This document shows positions 54,710 through 63,446 of a stretch of 64,000 nucleotides of DNA, one piece after another. Positions within the stretch are counted from its first letter, which is position 1. Each line of letters begins with the position of its first letter. A program made the position numbers and the translations under genes. Source of the DNA: Picosynechococcus sp. PCC 7117 (GTDB lineage: Bacteria; Cyanobacteriota; Cyanobacteriia; Cyanobacteriales; MRBY01). The DNA is taken from NCBI RefSeq assembly GCF_001693275.1, contig NZ_CP016477.1, positions 1,240,001-1,304,000 on the forward strand. Reading direction: 5' to 3'. The notes below the pieces were generated by a model that saw nothing but the letters and a program-made list of their open reading frames with translations, did no database searches and was not told where the DNA came from.

Positions 54710-55795
54710 ATGGATGTCCCAACCAAAAACCAAAGTTCGATACCATCATCTGTCAAGATCTGCCTTAGCAGTGCCTTATTTTTGAGCCTTCCCCTCGCCA
54801 TTTCCGTGAAAGCCGAAGTTTACCAAGGGATTGATTTTCCCCAGGGGGCCAGCTCCTTTGCAGATCGAGTCGTGAGCTTGGAATACAACGGGGCCACCAA
54901 TGTTAGTGGTGAATATCGTGACGGCTCCCGCGCCCTGGGCATTCCAGATGGTAACCACGTCTCCCTCGGTAATGCCTCAGATGAAATGAATTCTTCTGCG
55001 TTGATTGTGGAGTTTGTAGATAATCGCCTGGTGGACGTGCCAGGGCCAGATCTTTACATTTTTGAAGTGGGGCCAGCGGTGGAGGCCACCAACGTGGCGA
55101 TTTCTACAGATGGACAGCAATGGTACGAGTTGGGGCGTATTCAAGGCGCTACCCGTTCTGTGGATTTAGCAAGGTTTAATGATTTGCCCCCTGGTGCCCA
55201 ATATCGCTTCGTGCGCTTACGTGATTATCCCGACTGGCGAACGAGTGGTAGTCCCTACGGTGGCCCAGATATTGATGCCATTGGTGCTATTGGGTCTGTG
55301 GCGGCATCGCCGGAACCGGTGCGGGTGCCCCCTGGCAATCGTCCCGATTTGTTTCAGCCTGGGCCTGGGGATACGCTTCAACTGGGTAACAATGCCCAAG
55401 CTTGTCGCAACGGCAATGTGACCTTTCAAGCCATTGGCAATCCCCAAGTGTCATTGCGCTTTGAGCCAGCCCAAGGCTTTGTGACTGTCCCCTACATTGG
55501 CGTTATTAACCATCAGCAGCGGGGAGAGGTGGCCCGATTTGAATATTCAATTTCGGTGGGCTATCCCAGAGCTAATCTCATTTTGCAAAACAGTACAACG
55601 CCGACAGATCCCCCTAGCTTTCCCATTTACTTTTTTGATGCTCGTTTAATGCCGACCTATGGGGACGTGAAATCAGAGTATGCGGTAATCTCAGGGTTTG
55701 GCTCCTATGATCATTACTTCAATGTGGAGGGGGGTTCCCGCACAGGAGGCGGAGAAATTGGCGATGTGATGTGGCGTCAACAATGTTCGGGTTAA
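54710..55795 (+). CDS. Secreted protein with beta-sandwich-like domain
   Basis: 361 residues from the Met at 54710; a GTG at 54659 is an alternative start. A signal peptide covers about 1-35 (SSALFLSLPLAISVKA). The mature part has a cell-surface-type beta domain. Its signature is PDLYIFEVGPAVEATNVAIS, STDGQQWYELGRI and YRFVRLRDYPDW, then DIDAIGAIGS. This domain is common in exported proteins and may bind carbohydrate. The second half has a Cys-poor beta-rich region. Likely periplasmic or outer-surface. Confidence 0.65.
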   Translation: MDVPTKNQSSIPSSVKICLSSALFLSLPLAISVKAEVYQGIDFPQGASSFADRVVSLEYNGATNVSGEYRDGSRALGIPDGNHVSLGNASDEMNSSALIVEFVDNRLVDVPGPDLYIFEVGPAVEATNVAISTDGQQWYELGRIQGATRSVDLARFNDLPPGAQYRFVRLRDYPDWRTSGSPYGGPDIDAIGAIGSVAASPEPVRVPPGNRPDLFQPGPGDTLQLGNNAQACRNGNVTFQAIGNPQVSLRFEPAQGFVTVPYIGVINHQQRGEVARFEYSISVGYPRANLILQNSTTPTDPPSFPIYFFDARLMPTYGDVKSEYAVISGFGSYDHYFNVEGGSRTGGGEIGDVMWRQQCSG

Positions 55796-55804
55796 GACAA
55801 GCCG

Positions 55805-56401
55805 CTAAAGTCGAGGCAGGGGGAGGCGATCGCCTTGGGGATTATCTAATAACAAAATGTGGCGATCGCCATCAATTTTTAGCCAGCCTTGCTGTTGAAA
55901 TTCCTTAAAAAGTCGGGTGACAGTGACGCGGGTCGTCCCAATGGTATCGGCGAGGTGCTGGTGCGTGAAACGGTAACGGAGCCGGGTGATGGTTGCCTCT
56001 GATTTGCCCATTTCGTCCTTGAGGAGCAGCAGCAAAGAAATTAAGCGGTCTTCAATGCGTTTGAGACCGGCGATCGCCAAGAGATATTCGGCTTGACGGA
56101 GGCGCTGGAGGGTTTGTTGGAGTAATTCCTGCTGGAGGCTGGGAGACTGTTTCACGGCTTTGGCGGAATGGCGCACCAGACGACTGTCCACAAGGGCGAT
56201 CGCCTCGATCCCTTCCAGTTTGGTCATAAATGATCCCCAAAAACTGCCCTTTTGCAGCCAACCCAATACCGTCACCGTTCCTTCGGGGGTATGGCTCCGG
56301 AGCTGCAACACGCCCCGTTCCACCTGCCAAATATCCTGGGAATAGCGGGGAATCACCTGACCCCGGAGGAAAGAATGGCAAATTTTTTCCGCAGCGTCCA
56401 T
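55805..56401 (-). CDS. Crp/Fnr family transcriptional regulator
   Basis: 198 residues from the ATG at 56401. The N-terminal cNMP-like beta-roll is shortened. The HTH reads THQHLADTIGTTRVTVTRLF (about 149-168), close to the NtcA recognition helix pattern. NtcA itself is longer and has a different N-terminus, so this is a separate Crp-type protein. The effector is unknown. It ends 10 bp from the convergent secreted-protein gene. Confidence 0.8.
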   Translation of the reverse strand: MDAAEKICHSFLRGQVIPRYSQDIWQVERGVLQLRSHTPEGTVTVLGWLQKGSFWGSFMTKLEGIEAIALVDSRLVRHSAKAVKQSPSLQQELLQQTLQRLRQAEYLLAIAGLKRIEDRLISLLLLLKDEMGKSEATITRLRYRFTHQHLADTIGTTRVTVTRLFKEFQQQGWLKIDGDRHILLLDNPQGDRLPLPRL

Positions 56402-56528
56402 GGGCTTACACAAGTCAAAGGTTGGGCCAATAATAATTGCTGAAAAAGATAATTTTGGTTAAGAAATTATTGAAACTTCGCCCAGGATAAAGGAGGTAGT
56501 TAAATAAAATGTAATCGTGAGTTTAAGG

Positions 56529-56702
56529 TTAATCTTCTGCAAAGCACCAAACCACGAAGAGAACCCCGATCCAAAATATTACTTGTTGACTAAGTTGAAC
56601 GAGGGAGTTGAACCCCCAGTAGCCATAAATCACAGCAAATTGAGTTGTGACATAGGTTGTAACCAAAAAGAAAGCACTTAGTCCCAATAATAATCCAATC
56701 AT
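56529..56702 (-). CDS. Small two-span membrane protein (57 residues)
   Basis: An ATG at 56702 opens a 57-codon frame ending in TAA at 56529. Two hydrophobic segments (about 2-25 and 38-54) with a polar turn between suggest a membrane hairpin, ending W-C-F-A-E-D. It is shorter than usual annotation limits. Weak GAG ribosome site at -10. Coding status is supported by composition only. Confidence 0.5.
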   Translation of the reverse strand: MIGLLLGLSAFFLVTTYVTTQFAVIYGYWGFNSLVQLSQQVIFWIGVLFVVWCFAED

Positions 56703-57242
56703 TTTTCTCGAATTTTTATTTTAAGAAAGCCATGGTCATTATTTAGAATGTAGCATTACCTTGGTGAAAATAGGCGCATTGGAACACCAATCATTCCCCC
56801 TAAATTCACAATTAAAATATTGGTAATATCAGAGACAATTTGAGAGACTCGCATCATTTTTGCCCAGAGCCATTAATATTTTTTGCAAAACCCTAAACAG
56901 CACTGGCTCTTGATCTTAATTTCTGGGCTTCGGGGCTGGTGAGAATAAGTAGTTTTACTTATCAATAATTGTTGTTGAGAATTAATAGCAAAAGAATTGG
57001 ATTCGATTTACCAAAACGCTTGTTAAAGCTTTAGCTTAGGTTAGCTCAAAAGATCATGATCCTTTAGGCGGAAAAAACCAGAAAAGCAATAGTGTTTTGA
57101 TTAGCCTTTCTGATGATCAGCTTTATTTTTGTTCAAACCTTTATGGTTCTTGACTTGACGGCTACTCAAGGACAATTTTCCGTCGCTATAATTAGTAGCT
57201 GTTTTAACTTGGTCTTAATTTAGATTAAGGAGTATTTATATT
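56703..57242. other. 540-bp AT-rich spacer upstream of the acidic lipoprotein
   Basis: No convincing gene (a 33-codon frame at 56756-56857 is judged chance). A TATAAT box at 57187-57192 is the likely -10 of the lipoprotein gene, with tandem TTGACT/TTGACG at 57151-57161 too far away for a standard -35. Confidence 0.5.
57187..57192 (+). promoter_or_regulatory. Perfect TATAAT -10 box
   Basis: It is 50 bp before the ATG at 57243 and is followed by an AAGGAG ribosome site at about -14. No proper -35 is present, so an activator may be needed. Confidence 0.5.
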
Positions 57243-57482
57243 ATGTACATCAAACGTTTTCTCTTGGTGGCGATCGCCTCTGTTATGAGCCTTGGCTTCT
57301 TAGGTGCTTGCGGCCCTGAGACCACTGCACCCACCGATGAAACCACCACGGAAGAAGTTCCCGCTGAAGGTGAAGTTACCGAAGAAGCTCCCGTTGACGG
57401 TGAAGTAACTGAAGAAGAAGTTCCCGCTGAAGGTGAAGCGACTGAAGAAGCACCTGCTGAAGGCGAAGAAACCGCTAACTAA
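57243..57482 (+). CDS. Small acidic repeat lipoprotein
   Basis: 79 residues: lipoprotein signal (lipobox L-G-A-C, Cys at 23) and then about four copies of a ten-residue acidic repeat of the type A-E-G-E-V-T-E-E-A-P. The mature part is almost entirely Glu, Thr, Ala, Pro, Val and Gly, so it is unfolded and strongly negative. The nucleotide repeats (GAAGGTGAAG) are also evident and may be prone to slippage. Strong ribosome site and own terminator suggest good expression. Role unknown. Confidence 0.75.
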   Translation: MYIKRFLLVAIASVMSLGFLGACGPETTAPTDETTTEEVPAEGEVTEEAPVDGEVTEEEVPAEGEATEEAPAEGEETAN

Positions 57483-57506
57483 TCATTTGGCGATCGCCTA
57501 GCACTT

Positions 57507-57541
57507 GGCTCCTCAATCCCTAGCTGGTTGGGGGGCTTTTT
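57507..57541 (+). terminator. Intrinsic terminator of the acidic lipoprotein gene
   Basis: Nine-pair stem (57508-57516 with 57528-57536, with G-U pairs), 11-nt loop, then five T. Confidence 0.7.
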
Positions 57542-57583
57542 AATGGGTTCGCAAAAGTCAGGGGCGAAAAATCCTAACGGCGC

Positions 57584-57919
57584 TTAATTGCGGGGAGCAT
57601 ACATCATGACCAAAACCCCGGCGATCGCCAAACCACAGCCCAGCCAATCGTAGTTATCGGGACGAACTTGGTCGATACGCCAGCCCCACAGCAACGACAA
57701 GACAATAAAAATACCGCTGTAAGCCGCATAGACCCGACCAAAGTGAGCCGGTTGCAGGGTCGGAATCACGCCGTAAACCATCAGCAGTAGCCAGCCCAAA
57801 AGGGCGACGGGTAAACTTTTTCCTTCCCTAAGCCAGAGCCAGACGAGATAACCGCCACCAATTTCAAACAGCCCTGCCAGCACAAAATACAGCAAAGATT
57901 TGAGGATGACGCTGGTCAT
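57584..57919 (-). CDS. ynfA: YnfA family small membrane protein
   Basis: 111 residues, four membrane spans, with the family start [19 protein letters not shown] and the internal [12 protein letters not shown]. YnfA proteins are SMR-like and sometimes linked to efflux. Start overlaps the stop of the upstream gene by 4 nt (ATGA), so it is translated with it. Confidence 0.88.
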   Translation of the reverse strand: MTSVILKSLLYFVLAGLFEIGGGYLVWLWLREGKSLPVALLGWLLLMVYGVIPTLQPAHFGRVYAAYSGIFIVLSLLWGWRIDQVRPDNYDWLGCGLAIAGVLVMMYAPRN

Positions 57920-58488
57920 TGGGAAAGCTCCTGGGCAATTTTAATCAGTCGTTTTTCTGTACAAACATAGTCTAAGGGCACGTCCCAGGGATCGTTGGGC
58001 AGGGTTGGCACAAAGCAACATTCAAACACAATGCCCACTGTGATGACGGGTTGGGGTAGGGTGGCAAAAAATCGATCATAAAATCCAGCGCCGTAGCCGA
58101 GGCGATCGCCCGTTTGACTACAAGCAAGGGCTGGTACTAGCACTAGATCAATGGTTGTCAGATCAATTAAAGGAGCCGTGGCTTCCGGTTCGCGGATGCC
58201 AAATTTGCCCGGTATCAGGCGATCGCCCATTTGGTAATGGTGCCAAGCGAGATCGACCCCGACACAACGGGGTAATCCCCAGGTTTTAGGAGCACTCAGT
58301 AAGGCTTGTAAACAGGGCTCGCGGTGGTGGGATAGGTAGCCCAAAACTGTTGTGGAATTTTGCCAGAGCAGGCTGTCCTGGAGCTGTTGACAGATGGCGG
58401 CATTGGCCTGTTGCCAAGTTGATTCAAGCAGCGATCGCCGCCGTTGTTTAAAGGTTTGTCGTAAGTGGGTTTTTTGATCCATATCCAT
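57916..58488 (-). CDS. 5-formyltetrahydrofolate cyclo-ligase
   Basis: 190 residues with the family motif [13 protein letters not shown] (about 128-140) and basic N-terminal helix [13 protein letters not shown]. It converts 5-formyl-THF to methenyl-THF with ATP. It is followed, with a 4-nt overlap, by ynfA. Start at 58488; a second Met is two codons on. Confidence 0.9.
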   Translation of the reverse strand: MDMDQKTHLRQTFKQRRRSLLESTWQQANAAICQQLQDSLLWQNSTTVLGYLSHHREPCLQALLSAPKTWGLPRCVGVDLAWHHYQMGDRLIPGKFGIREPEATAPLIDLTTIDLVLVPALACSQTGDRLGYGAGFYDRFFATLPQPVITVGIVFECCFVPTLPNDPWDVPLDYVCTEKRLIKIAQELSQ

Positions 58489-58612
58489 GGATATACCAGA
58501 CCCATCACTACCGCTGCAATAGGGTTCTGATAGGCTAGAAAGCGTTTTTGCGGGGGGATCAATTCTTGCTTAGGAAATTCTGGGTCGTTGTGTTAATGGG
58601 AAAAGTGACGCC

Positions 58613-60133
58613 ATGATGGAAGCACAGGTACACCAAATCCTGGTGGCGATCGCCCGTGAGCAAAATATTAGCCCCTGGCCCCACCATTTAACCCTGGCCC
58701 GGTTAGTGGCGCGGGGATTACGCTTAGGTCGCTCTGCTCTGATTCAAACCAGAACGGGTATCGAAGACTATGCCCTCAGCTATCTGACCCCTGCTCTCTT
58801 GAGTTCGGAGCCTGTCACCATCGTTGTTCCCCAGCTATTGTTAACTTGGCTCCAGGCAGAGGAAATCCCTCGCCTACAGCGTTTACTGGGAACCGAGCGC
58901 CCCATTTCCATCCTTGAAACCGGAGACCAAACCCAGCCCAGCGCCATTACGCTTTTAACCCCTTCCCAATGGTTTGGAAGAATGACTGGCGATCGCCCCC
59001 CGGCCCCCGTGACAACGATTCTTAATCCCGTCGATGAGCTATGGCAGTGGGCCCAAGATTTTTACCGTTGCCAACTGCAACTTGCCGATTGGGAAATGCT
59101 CAAGCAACAAAACCCCGGCCAGCAGGATTTTATTCAGGGCCAATATGACCAATTAAAGGCACAACTACTGCGGCGATCGCCGAATCCCTACCATTGCTAT
59201 CCCCTCGACCCAGACAATCAACGCCGTTTGGCCACCTGTTTTCAACTCCCCCACCTCCCCGCAGCTTGGCGTACCTTTGCGGCTACCTGGCAACACCGTC
59301 ACCAGTCCCCCCTTTGTTGGGCGCACCTCCACCAACGGGACGGCCGATTTTCTCTCCAAGTAGCTCCCCAGACCCTTAACCAAAGCCTTGCACCCCTCTG
59401 GCAACGGCAGCCGACTTTATTGATTGGAAGCTTTCTCGAACCCCAACGAGAAGCCCCCAGCTTTTGTACACAAATTGGCCTCAACCCAGACCAGCTTACT
59501 TGCGTAGACTTTGCGCCCCCCCGTCAACAGGATCAAGTGCGCGTTTATCTGCCAGAACAGCGCCTTCCCTTACCCAATACCCCAGAATTCCAAGGGGAAC
59601 TGTTGCACCAACTGCGTCATCTAATTCGCCGCCACCCTCACCAGAAGCGTCCCATTGTTTTATTGATTAACGACGTGCCCCTCCAGGCACAGATGGGGGC
59701 GGCCCTCGCCGCTGAGTTTGGGTCGCGGGTTAAGGTCGAAACAGCAAATCCCCAGGCCGATAGCATTTTGATCTGTGGTTGGGCTTTTTGGCGACGGCTT
59801 ACGGATCCCTTGTTCTATGGTCAATCCGTGGGCTTCCCGTTACCTCAACTAATGGCGATCGCCACCCTCCCTCTCCCGTCCCTAGAAAATCCTCTAGTGG
59901 CAGCCCGCGTCGCCCAATACAAACAAAAACGCCAAGATTGGTTTCGCCTGTACCTACTCCCCACGGCCCTCCAGGAAATGCAACGGGCTACCTATCCCCT
60001 CCACCAAGAGCAAAGTGTGATCGCCATTCTCGACAACCGCATCAACCACCGTGCCTACGGTCAACAAATCCTCGATGCCCTCCAGCCCTGTTCTGTGTGT
60101 AATTACCTTGAACCCAACTGGTTGGGAAATTAA
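58613..60133 (+). CDS. DinG/XPD-like protein with inactivated ATPase motifs
   Basis: 506 residues. The overall plan matches DinG helicases. The N-terminal block G-R-S-A-L-I-Q-T-R-T-G-I-E-D-Y (39-53) aligns with the DinG walker A segment (normally E-A-G-T-G-T-G-K-T), but the K-T is replaced by D-Y. The DEAH box is missing: the matching region reads ILNPVDELWQWAQ. The C-terminal motif VI-like LDNRINHRAYGQ (473-484) is kept. The protein should fold like a helicase but not hydrolyse ATP by the normal route. A structural or nucleic-acid-binding role is inferred. Confidence 0.7.
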   Translation: MMEAQVHQILVAIAREQNISPWPHHLTLARLVARGLRLGRSALIQTRTGIEDYALSYLTPALLSSEPVTIVVPQLLLTWLQAEEIPRLQRLLGTERPISILETGDQTQPSAITLLTPSQWFGRMTGDRPPAPVTTILNPVDELWQWAQDFYRCQLQLADWEMLKQQNPGQQDFIQGQYDQLKAQLLRRSPNPYHCYPLDPDNQRRLATCFQLPHLPAAWRTFAATWQHRHQSPLCWAHLHQRDGRFSLQVAPQTLNQSLAPLWQRQPTLLIGSFLEPQREAPSFCTQIGLNPDQLTCVDFAPPRQQDQVRVYLPEQRLPLPNTPEFQGELLHQLRHLIRRHPHQKRPIVLLINDVPLQAQMGAALAAEFGSRVKVETANPQADSILICGWAFWRRLTDPLFYGQSVGFPLPQLMAIATLPLPSLENPLVAARVAQYKQKRQDWFRLYLLPTALQEMQRATYPLHQEQSVIAILDNRINHRAYGQQILDALQPCSVCNYLEPNWLGN

Positions 60134-60236
60134 TTTTTGAAGGCTCAAACAAAAGTCAATGCTTTTGTAACGATTTGCAATATTTCGTAAACTTATGTTA
60201 AGATTATTAATGTAGACAAACAAAACAGGCAATTTT

Positions 60237-60485
60237 ATGGTTACCAACTTTAATTACAAACCTGAAAATCTCTTCACCCCCGTTATTTTCCGTAAGGACT
60301 TTAGCAACGCCACCATTTCCGCGACCCAAGCTTGGTCTCTCTTCTTCTCGGCGGGTCAAGAAGAAAACCTCTTTGGCCAAGAAAAAGAAATTGGTTGGTT
60401 CTATAACAATGTGTTGTTAGCCGGTGGTGTCGCCTTTGCCCTCGCCGCAATCTTCTTTAGCGCGCCCCTATCTCCTCTGTTCTAG
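60237..60485 (+). CDS. Small single-span membrane protein, unknown
   Basis: 82 residues. The first 55 are polar and aromatic (FNYKPENLFTPVIF, then ATQAWSLFFSAGQEENLFG). One hydrophobic span at about 58-78 (VLLAGGVAFALAAIFF) ends in APLSPLF. The shape recalls small thylakoid proteins, but no family is recognised. It has its own AT-rich promoter region and a terminator. Confidence 0.65.
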   Translation: MVTNFNYKPENLFTPVIFRKDFSNATISATQAWSLFFSAGQEENLFGQEKEIGWFYNNVLLAGGVAFALAAIFFSAPLSPLF

Positions 60486-60520
60486 ACCTCCCTAGACTTG
60501 TGCTAAAACCTAAACCCCCA

Positions 60521-60545
60521 AGGCAGCCCCGTGGCTGTCTTTTTG
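60521..60545 (+). terminator. Intrinsic terminator
   Basis: AGGCAGCC/GGCTGTCT stem with a CCGT loop, followed by five T. Confidence 0.8.
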
Positions 60546-60586
60546 TTATGGTGAAGGCTTGATTCACAACGTAAAGTTAGGTGGCG

Positions 60587-61648
60587 ATGGCTTCTCCGAT
60601 TCACAGCACGACAAATCCTTGGGATCAGAATTTTCAACCCTACACAGACATTATTGATGTGCGATCGCCAGCGGAATTTGCCGAAGATCATATTCCCGGT
60701 GCTGTCAACTTTCCGGTGTTAAATAACGAAGAGCGGGCCTTGGTGGGCACCATCTACACCCAGCGATCGCCCTTTGAAGCCCGTAAAATTGGGGCCGCCC
60801 TCGTGTCTAAAAATATTGGCCGTCACTTAGAAACGCATTTTTTAGAAAAACCCAAGGAATTTCACCCCCTCATTTACTGTTGGCGCGGTGGCCAGCGTTC
60901 CCACAGTTTCGCGACGGTACTCAGCCAAATCGGTTGGCAAACAACTCTCTTGACCGGGGGCTACAAAACCTATCGCCAGTATGTGCGCCAAGCCCTTGCC
61001 CATCTCGGAACGACCCTGTCTTTGCGGGTACTCTGCGGCTATACGGGCAGCGCCAAAACAAAATTACTCCAGGCATTACAGGCAGCACAGTTTCAGGTTT
61101 TAGATTTAGAAGCCCTCGCCGCCCACCGGGGATCTCTGTTAGGACAAATGTGGCAAGAAACGCCCCAGCAACAGCCTGCGCAAAAGTGGTTTGAGTCACA
61201 ACTGGTGGCCCAGCTCCAAGCCTTTGATCCCAGGCGACCGATTTGGGTTGAGTCAGAAAGTAAGACCATTGGCAAAATCCATGTGCCGAAACCCCTCTGG
61301 GAAAATATGCGGCGATCGCCTGTGGTGGAAGTGGTTTTACCGATGGCCGAACGGGTTAAGTTACTCATCGCGGAATATCCCCACCTCATCGAACATCCAG
61401 CGACCTTGAAACAATTGCTCAGTCACCTCGTACCCAAATATGGCAAGGGCAAAATCCAAGCCTGGTACAACTTAATCGATGCTCAACAATGGCCAGAGTT
61501 TGTGGAGGCAATCCTCGAAGCGCATTATGACCCCACCTATCGGCGATCGCTGCCCCACCATTTTCGCCAACCCCAACAAACCATTCACCTCAATGGGTTA
61601 AACGCCGCTGACATTCAAAGCTTTATCAAGACTCTTGGCTCAAGGTAA
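60587..61648 (+). CDS. mnmH: tRNA 2-selenouridine synthase (MnmH/SelU)
   Basis: 353 residues from the ATG at 60587 (a GTG two codons upstream is also in frame). The N-terminal rhodanese domain holds Cys98 in Y-C-W-R-G-G-Q-R-S-H-S. The C-terminal P-loop domain reads GYTGSAKT (151-158), with Ala in place of the usual Gly before Lys. A conserved L-D-L-E-x-L-A-x-H-R-G-S follows. MnmH swaps sulfur for selenium, via geranyl, at U34 of tRNAs. No selD is adjacent, so activity may be limited by selenium supply. Confidence 0.88.
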   Translation: MASPIHSTTNPWDQNFQPYTDIIDVRSPAEFAEDHIPGAVNFPVLNNEERALVGTIYTQRSPFEARKIGAALVSKNIGRHLETHFLEKPKEFHPLIYCWRGGQRSHSFATVLSQIGWQTTLLTGGYKTYRQYVRQALAHLGTTLSLRVLCGYTGSAKTKLLQALQAAQFQVLDLEALAAHRGSLLGQMWQETPQQQPAQKWFESQLVAQLQAFDPRRPIWVESESKTIGKIHVPKPLWENMRRSPVVEVVLPMAERVKLLIAEYPHLIEHPATLKQLLSHLVPKYGKGKIQAWYNLIDAQQWPEFVEAILEAHYDPTYRRSLPHHFRQPQQTIHLNGLNAADIQSFIKTLGSR

Positions 61649-61665
61649 TAGAGATTTAATACAGC

Positions 61666-61693
61666 TAATAAAAATCCCCTGCTGCGGGGATTT
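61666..61693 (-). terminator. Intrinsic terminator of the ferredoxin gene
   Basis: AAATCCCC/GGGGATTT stem, 6-nt loop. The minus-strand transcript is followed by five T. It may also slow the converging mnmH transcript. Confidence 0.75.
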
Positions 61694-61730
61694 GTCACAT
61701 TTCAAAACGATCTAGATCAAGTCCCAAAAA

Positions 61731-61955
61731 TTAGGGAGTACGCTGTAACGTGGCATTTTCTTCTGGGATAATTGCCCCTTCGACGGGACAAACCTGAATA
61801 CAAATGCCGCAATCGATGCACACATCAAAATCAATCCAGTACCAATCGGTACCTTTGGCATTTTTACCGGGGCCATCGTGGATACAAGCCACAGGGCAAG
61901 CTTCGACACAATCCGCGATGCCTTCGCAAACGTCAGTCACAATGGAATGGGGCAA
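61731..61955 (-). CDS. Small two-cluster ferredoxin
   Basis: 74 residues with eight Cys: Cys10, 16, 20, 24 and Cys46, 49, 52, 56. The second set is a standard CxxCxxCxxxCP. The first lacks the usual second Cys: C-x5-C-x3-C-P in VCEGIADCVEACP. This is as in [3Fe-4S]/[4Fe-4S] ferredoxins of the 7-Fe type, although Cys24 could still ligate. It is an electron carrier in the cytoplasm. Acidic insert HDGPGKNAKGTD is between the cluster halves. Confidence 0.88.
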   Translation of the reverse strand: MPHSIVTDVCEGIADCVEACPVACIHDGPGKNAKGTDWYWIDFDVCIDCGICIQVCPVEGAIIPEENATLQRTP

Positions 61956-62159
61956 GGGTTTTTCCTCAAAGATGTACTGCTTGTTGTTACTGTTTGTAAC
62001 CGATTCCTTGCAAGAAGATCAACGTTTCGCTATTTCTCCCCAAAGGATGCTCCGGAATATTGCTCTTCGCTATGGGGACAGGCGATCGCCCCCAGCCCAA
62101 GCCTCAAATTTATCGACTATGCTTAAAACAGCACGCTTGATGACACAGGACTTTAGACT

Positions 62160-62540
62160 ATGGCAGGCTTCAGTGATTTAGTACAAAAGGCCTTTTACCT
62201 TGGGGTCGGGGCCGCTTCCCTCGCTGCCGAAAAAGCAGGGGCAACGATCCATGATCTGCGCGAACAGGCCCAGGTCATCGCCGATGAGATGGTGCAAAAA
62301 GGGGAGATGAACGCCGAGGAGGCCAAAAAATTTGTCAATGAAATGGTCAAGCAGGCCCAACAGCGAGTGCCCCAAAGCCCAGAAACGACAACAAGCTCCA
62401 ACAGCGAGACCAAAGAGCCGCGCCGCATTGAAATCCTTGACGATGACGAACCTGAAAACACCGACGCCATGGACGAAGCTGAACGGCTCCGGCGGGAAGT
62501 AGAATCTCTCCAAGCAGAGCTGAATAATTTGAAACGGTAA
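62160..62540 (+). CDS. Phasin-like coiled-coil protein
   Basis: 126 residues. The N-terminal amphipathic part (FSDLVQKAFYLGVGAASLAAEKA) and the following helices are of the phasin/PhaI type, as is the charged helix near 40-70. The C-terminal third is acidic and ends in a coiled coil (EAERLRREVESLQAELNNL). Phasins coat polyhydroxyalkanoate granules, but I see no pha genes nearby, so the exact role is uncertain. Confidence 0.65.
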   Translation: MAGFSDLVQKAFYLGVGAASLAAEKAGATIHDLREQAQVIADEMVQKGEMNAEEAKKFVNEMVKQAQQRVPQSPETTTSSNSETKEPRRIEILDDDEPENTDAMDEAERLRREVESLQAELNNLKR

Positions 62541-62562
62541 CTCACAGGAGGCAGTTCTGGGG

Positions 62563-62940
62563 TCATGGGAACGGCACGGGGGCCAAAGATGGGATGACTT
62601 TAAGGGTTTCGAGGCGGGCGATCGCCAATTCTAATCGCTGTTTTTCTAGCAGAAGGTGATCGCGTTCCTGGGGACGATCGGCAATGACCGGATTAATTTT
62701 CACGGTGTCTCCCTCTTTTACCTTGAGGTCATCGAGTTCAGTGAATTTAACTTTGAACGTATAGTGGCTGGGGCTATTGCTGACTTCTTCTACGAGGTCA
62801 ATTTCCCTCTCCTCCTGTTGGGCGATGGAACCGAGGGTCAACAAAAAGGCACCGAAACTCATAAAAATCACTATCACTGAGAACAGATAGCGGACAGGTT
62901 CACTGGGCTTGAGTTTTTGTGCGGCAAAATTCAGCATCAT
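62563..62940 (-). CDS. Membrane-anchored protein with C-terminal helix, unknown
   Basis: 125 residues (Met at 62940 or 62937). One span (about 18-40), then a small beta-rich part with FKVKFTELDDLKVKEGDTVKINPV, like the biotinyl-lipoyl or HlyD-type beta-barrel fragment, and a C-terminal helix of Leu/Glu (LLLEKQRLELAIARLETL). It looks like a shortened membrane-fusion-type protein, but this is a guess. Confidence 0.55.
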   Translation of the reverse strand: MMLNFAAQKLKPSEPVRYLFSVIVIFMSFGAFLLTLGSIAQQEEREIDLVEEVSNSPSHYTFKVKFTELDDLKVKEGDTVKINPVIADRPQERDHLLLEKQRLELAIARLETLKVIPSLAPVPFP

Positions 62941-63065
62941 TTTCTGGTGTAAGACAAAAAATACCCTCTCCGGCTTTCAGCCACCTCCCCCAAGGGAGGA
63001 TAATTGGTCGCAGAGTGTATCAAAAAAGATGCAATAGTCGATGTGGGTAATCTGGAGGCAATAAA

Positions 63066-63374
63066 ATGACGAACAATCAGCATATTGGTTCTTCCTTGGA
63101 TGACCTGTTAGAGGAAGATGGCATTTTGGCTGAAGTCAATGCTTTAGCTCTCAAGCGGGTATTGGCTTGGCAACTGAGCCAGGAAATGGAACGACAAGGT
63201 TTGAGTCGTTCTCAGATGGCAGCTTCGATGAAGACGAGCCGTTCTTCCCTGCAAAGATTACTAGATCCTGAAAATACCTCGGTGACGTTGAAAACCATGG
63301 AAAAAGCAGCGGCGATCGTTGGGAAGCGACTACGGATTGAGTTAGATGATATTCAGGAGCCTGCAAATAGTTGA
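63066..63374 (+). CDS. XRE-type helix-turn-helix protein, orphan antitoxin-like
   Basis: 102 residues. HTH at about 45-68 (SQMAASMKTSRSSLQRLLD), followed by MEKAAAIVGKRLRIEL, as in HigA-type antitoxins. A GGAG ribosome site is 7 nt before the ATG. In relatives a RelE-like toxin gene lies just upstream, but none is seen in 62941-63065 or downstream before the IS element. It may be a remnant or a stand-alone regulator. Confidence 0.75.
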   Translation: MTNNQHIGSSLDDLLEEDGILAEVNALALKRVLAWQLSQEMERQGLSRSQMAASMKTSRSSLQRLLDPENTSVTLKTMEKAAAIVGKRLRIELDDIQEPANS

Positions 63375-63446
63375 TCTGTTACTTGAAGATCAACAAAAAA
63401 TAAGCAGAAAGTTTAGAATTTGATTAATATATTTTTCCCGGTAGTA

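Noticed and set aside
56590-56640. tRNA T-arm-like sequence (GGGGGTTCAACTCCCTC on the minus strand)
   Set aside because: No acceptor, D or anticodon arms can be built around it; it fits codons of the small membrane protein.
56756-56857. 33-codon minus-strand frame
   Set aside because: Too short, no ribosome site and no clear membrane or domain pattern; expected by chance in AT-rich DNA.
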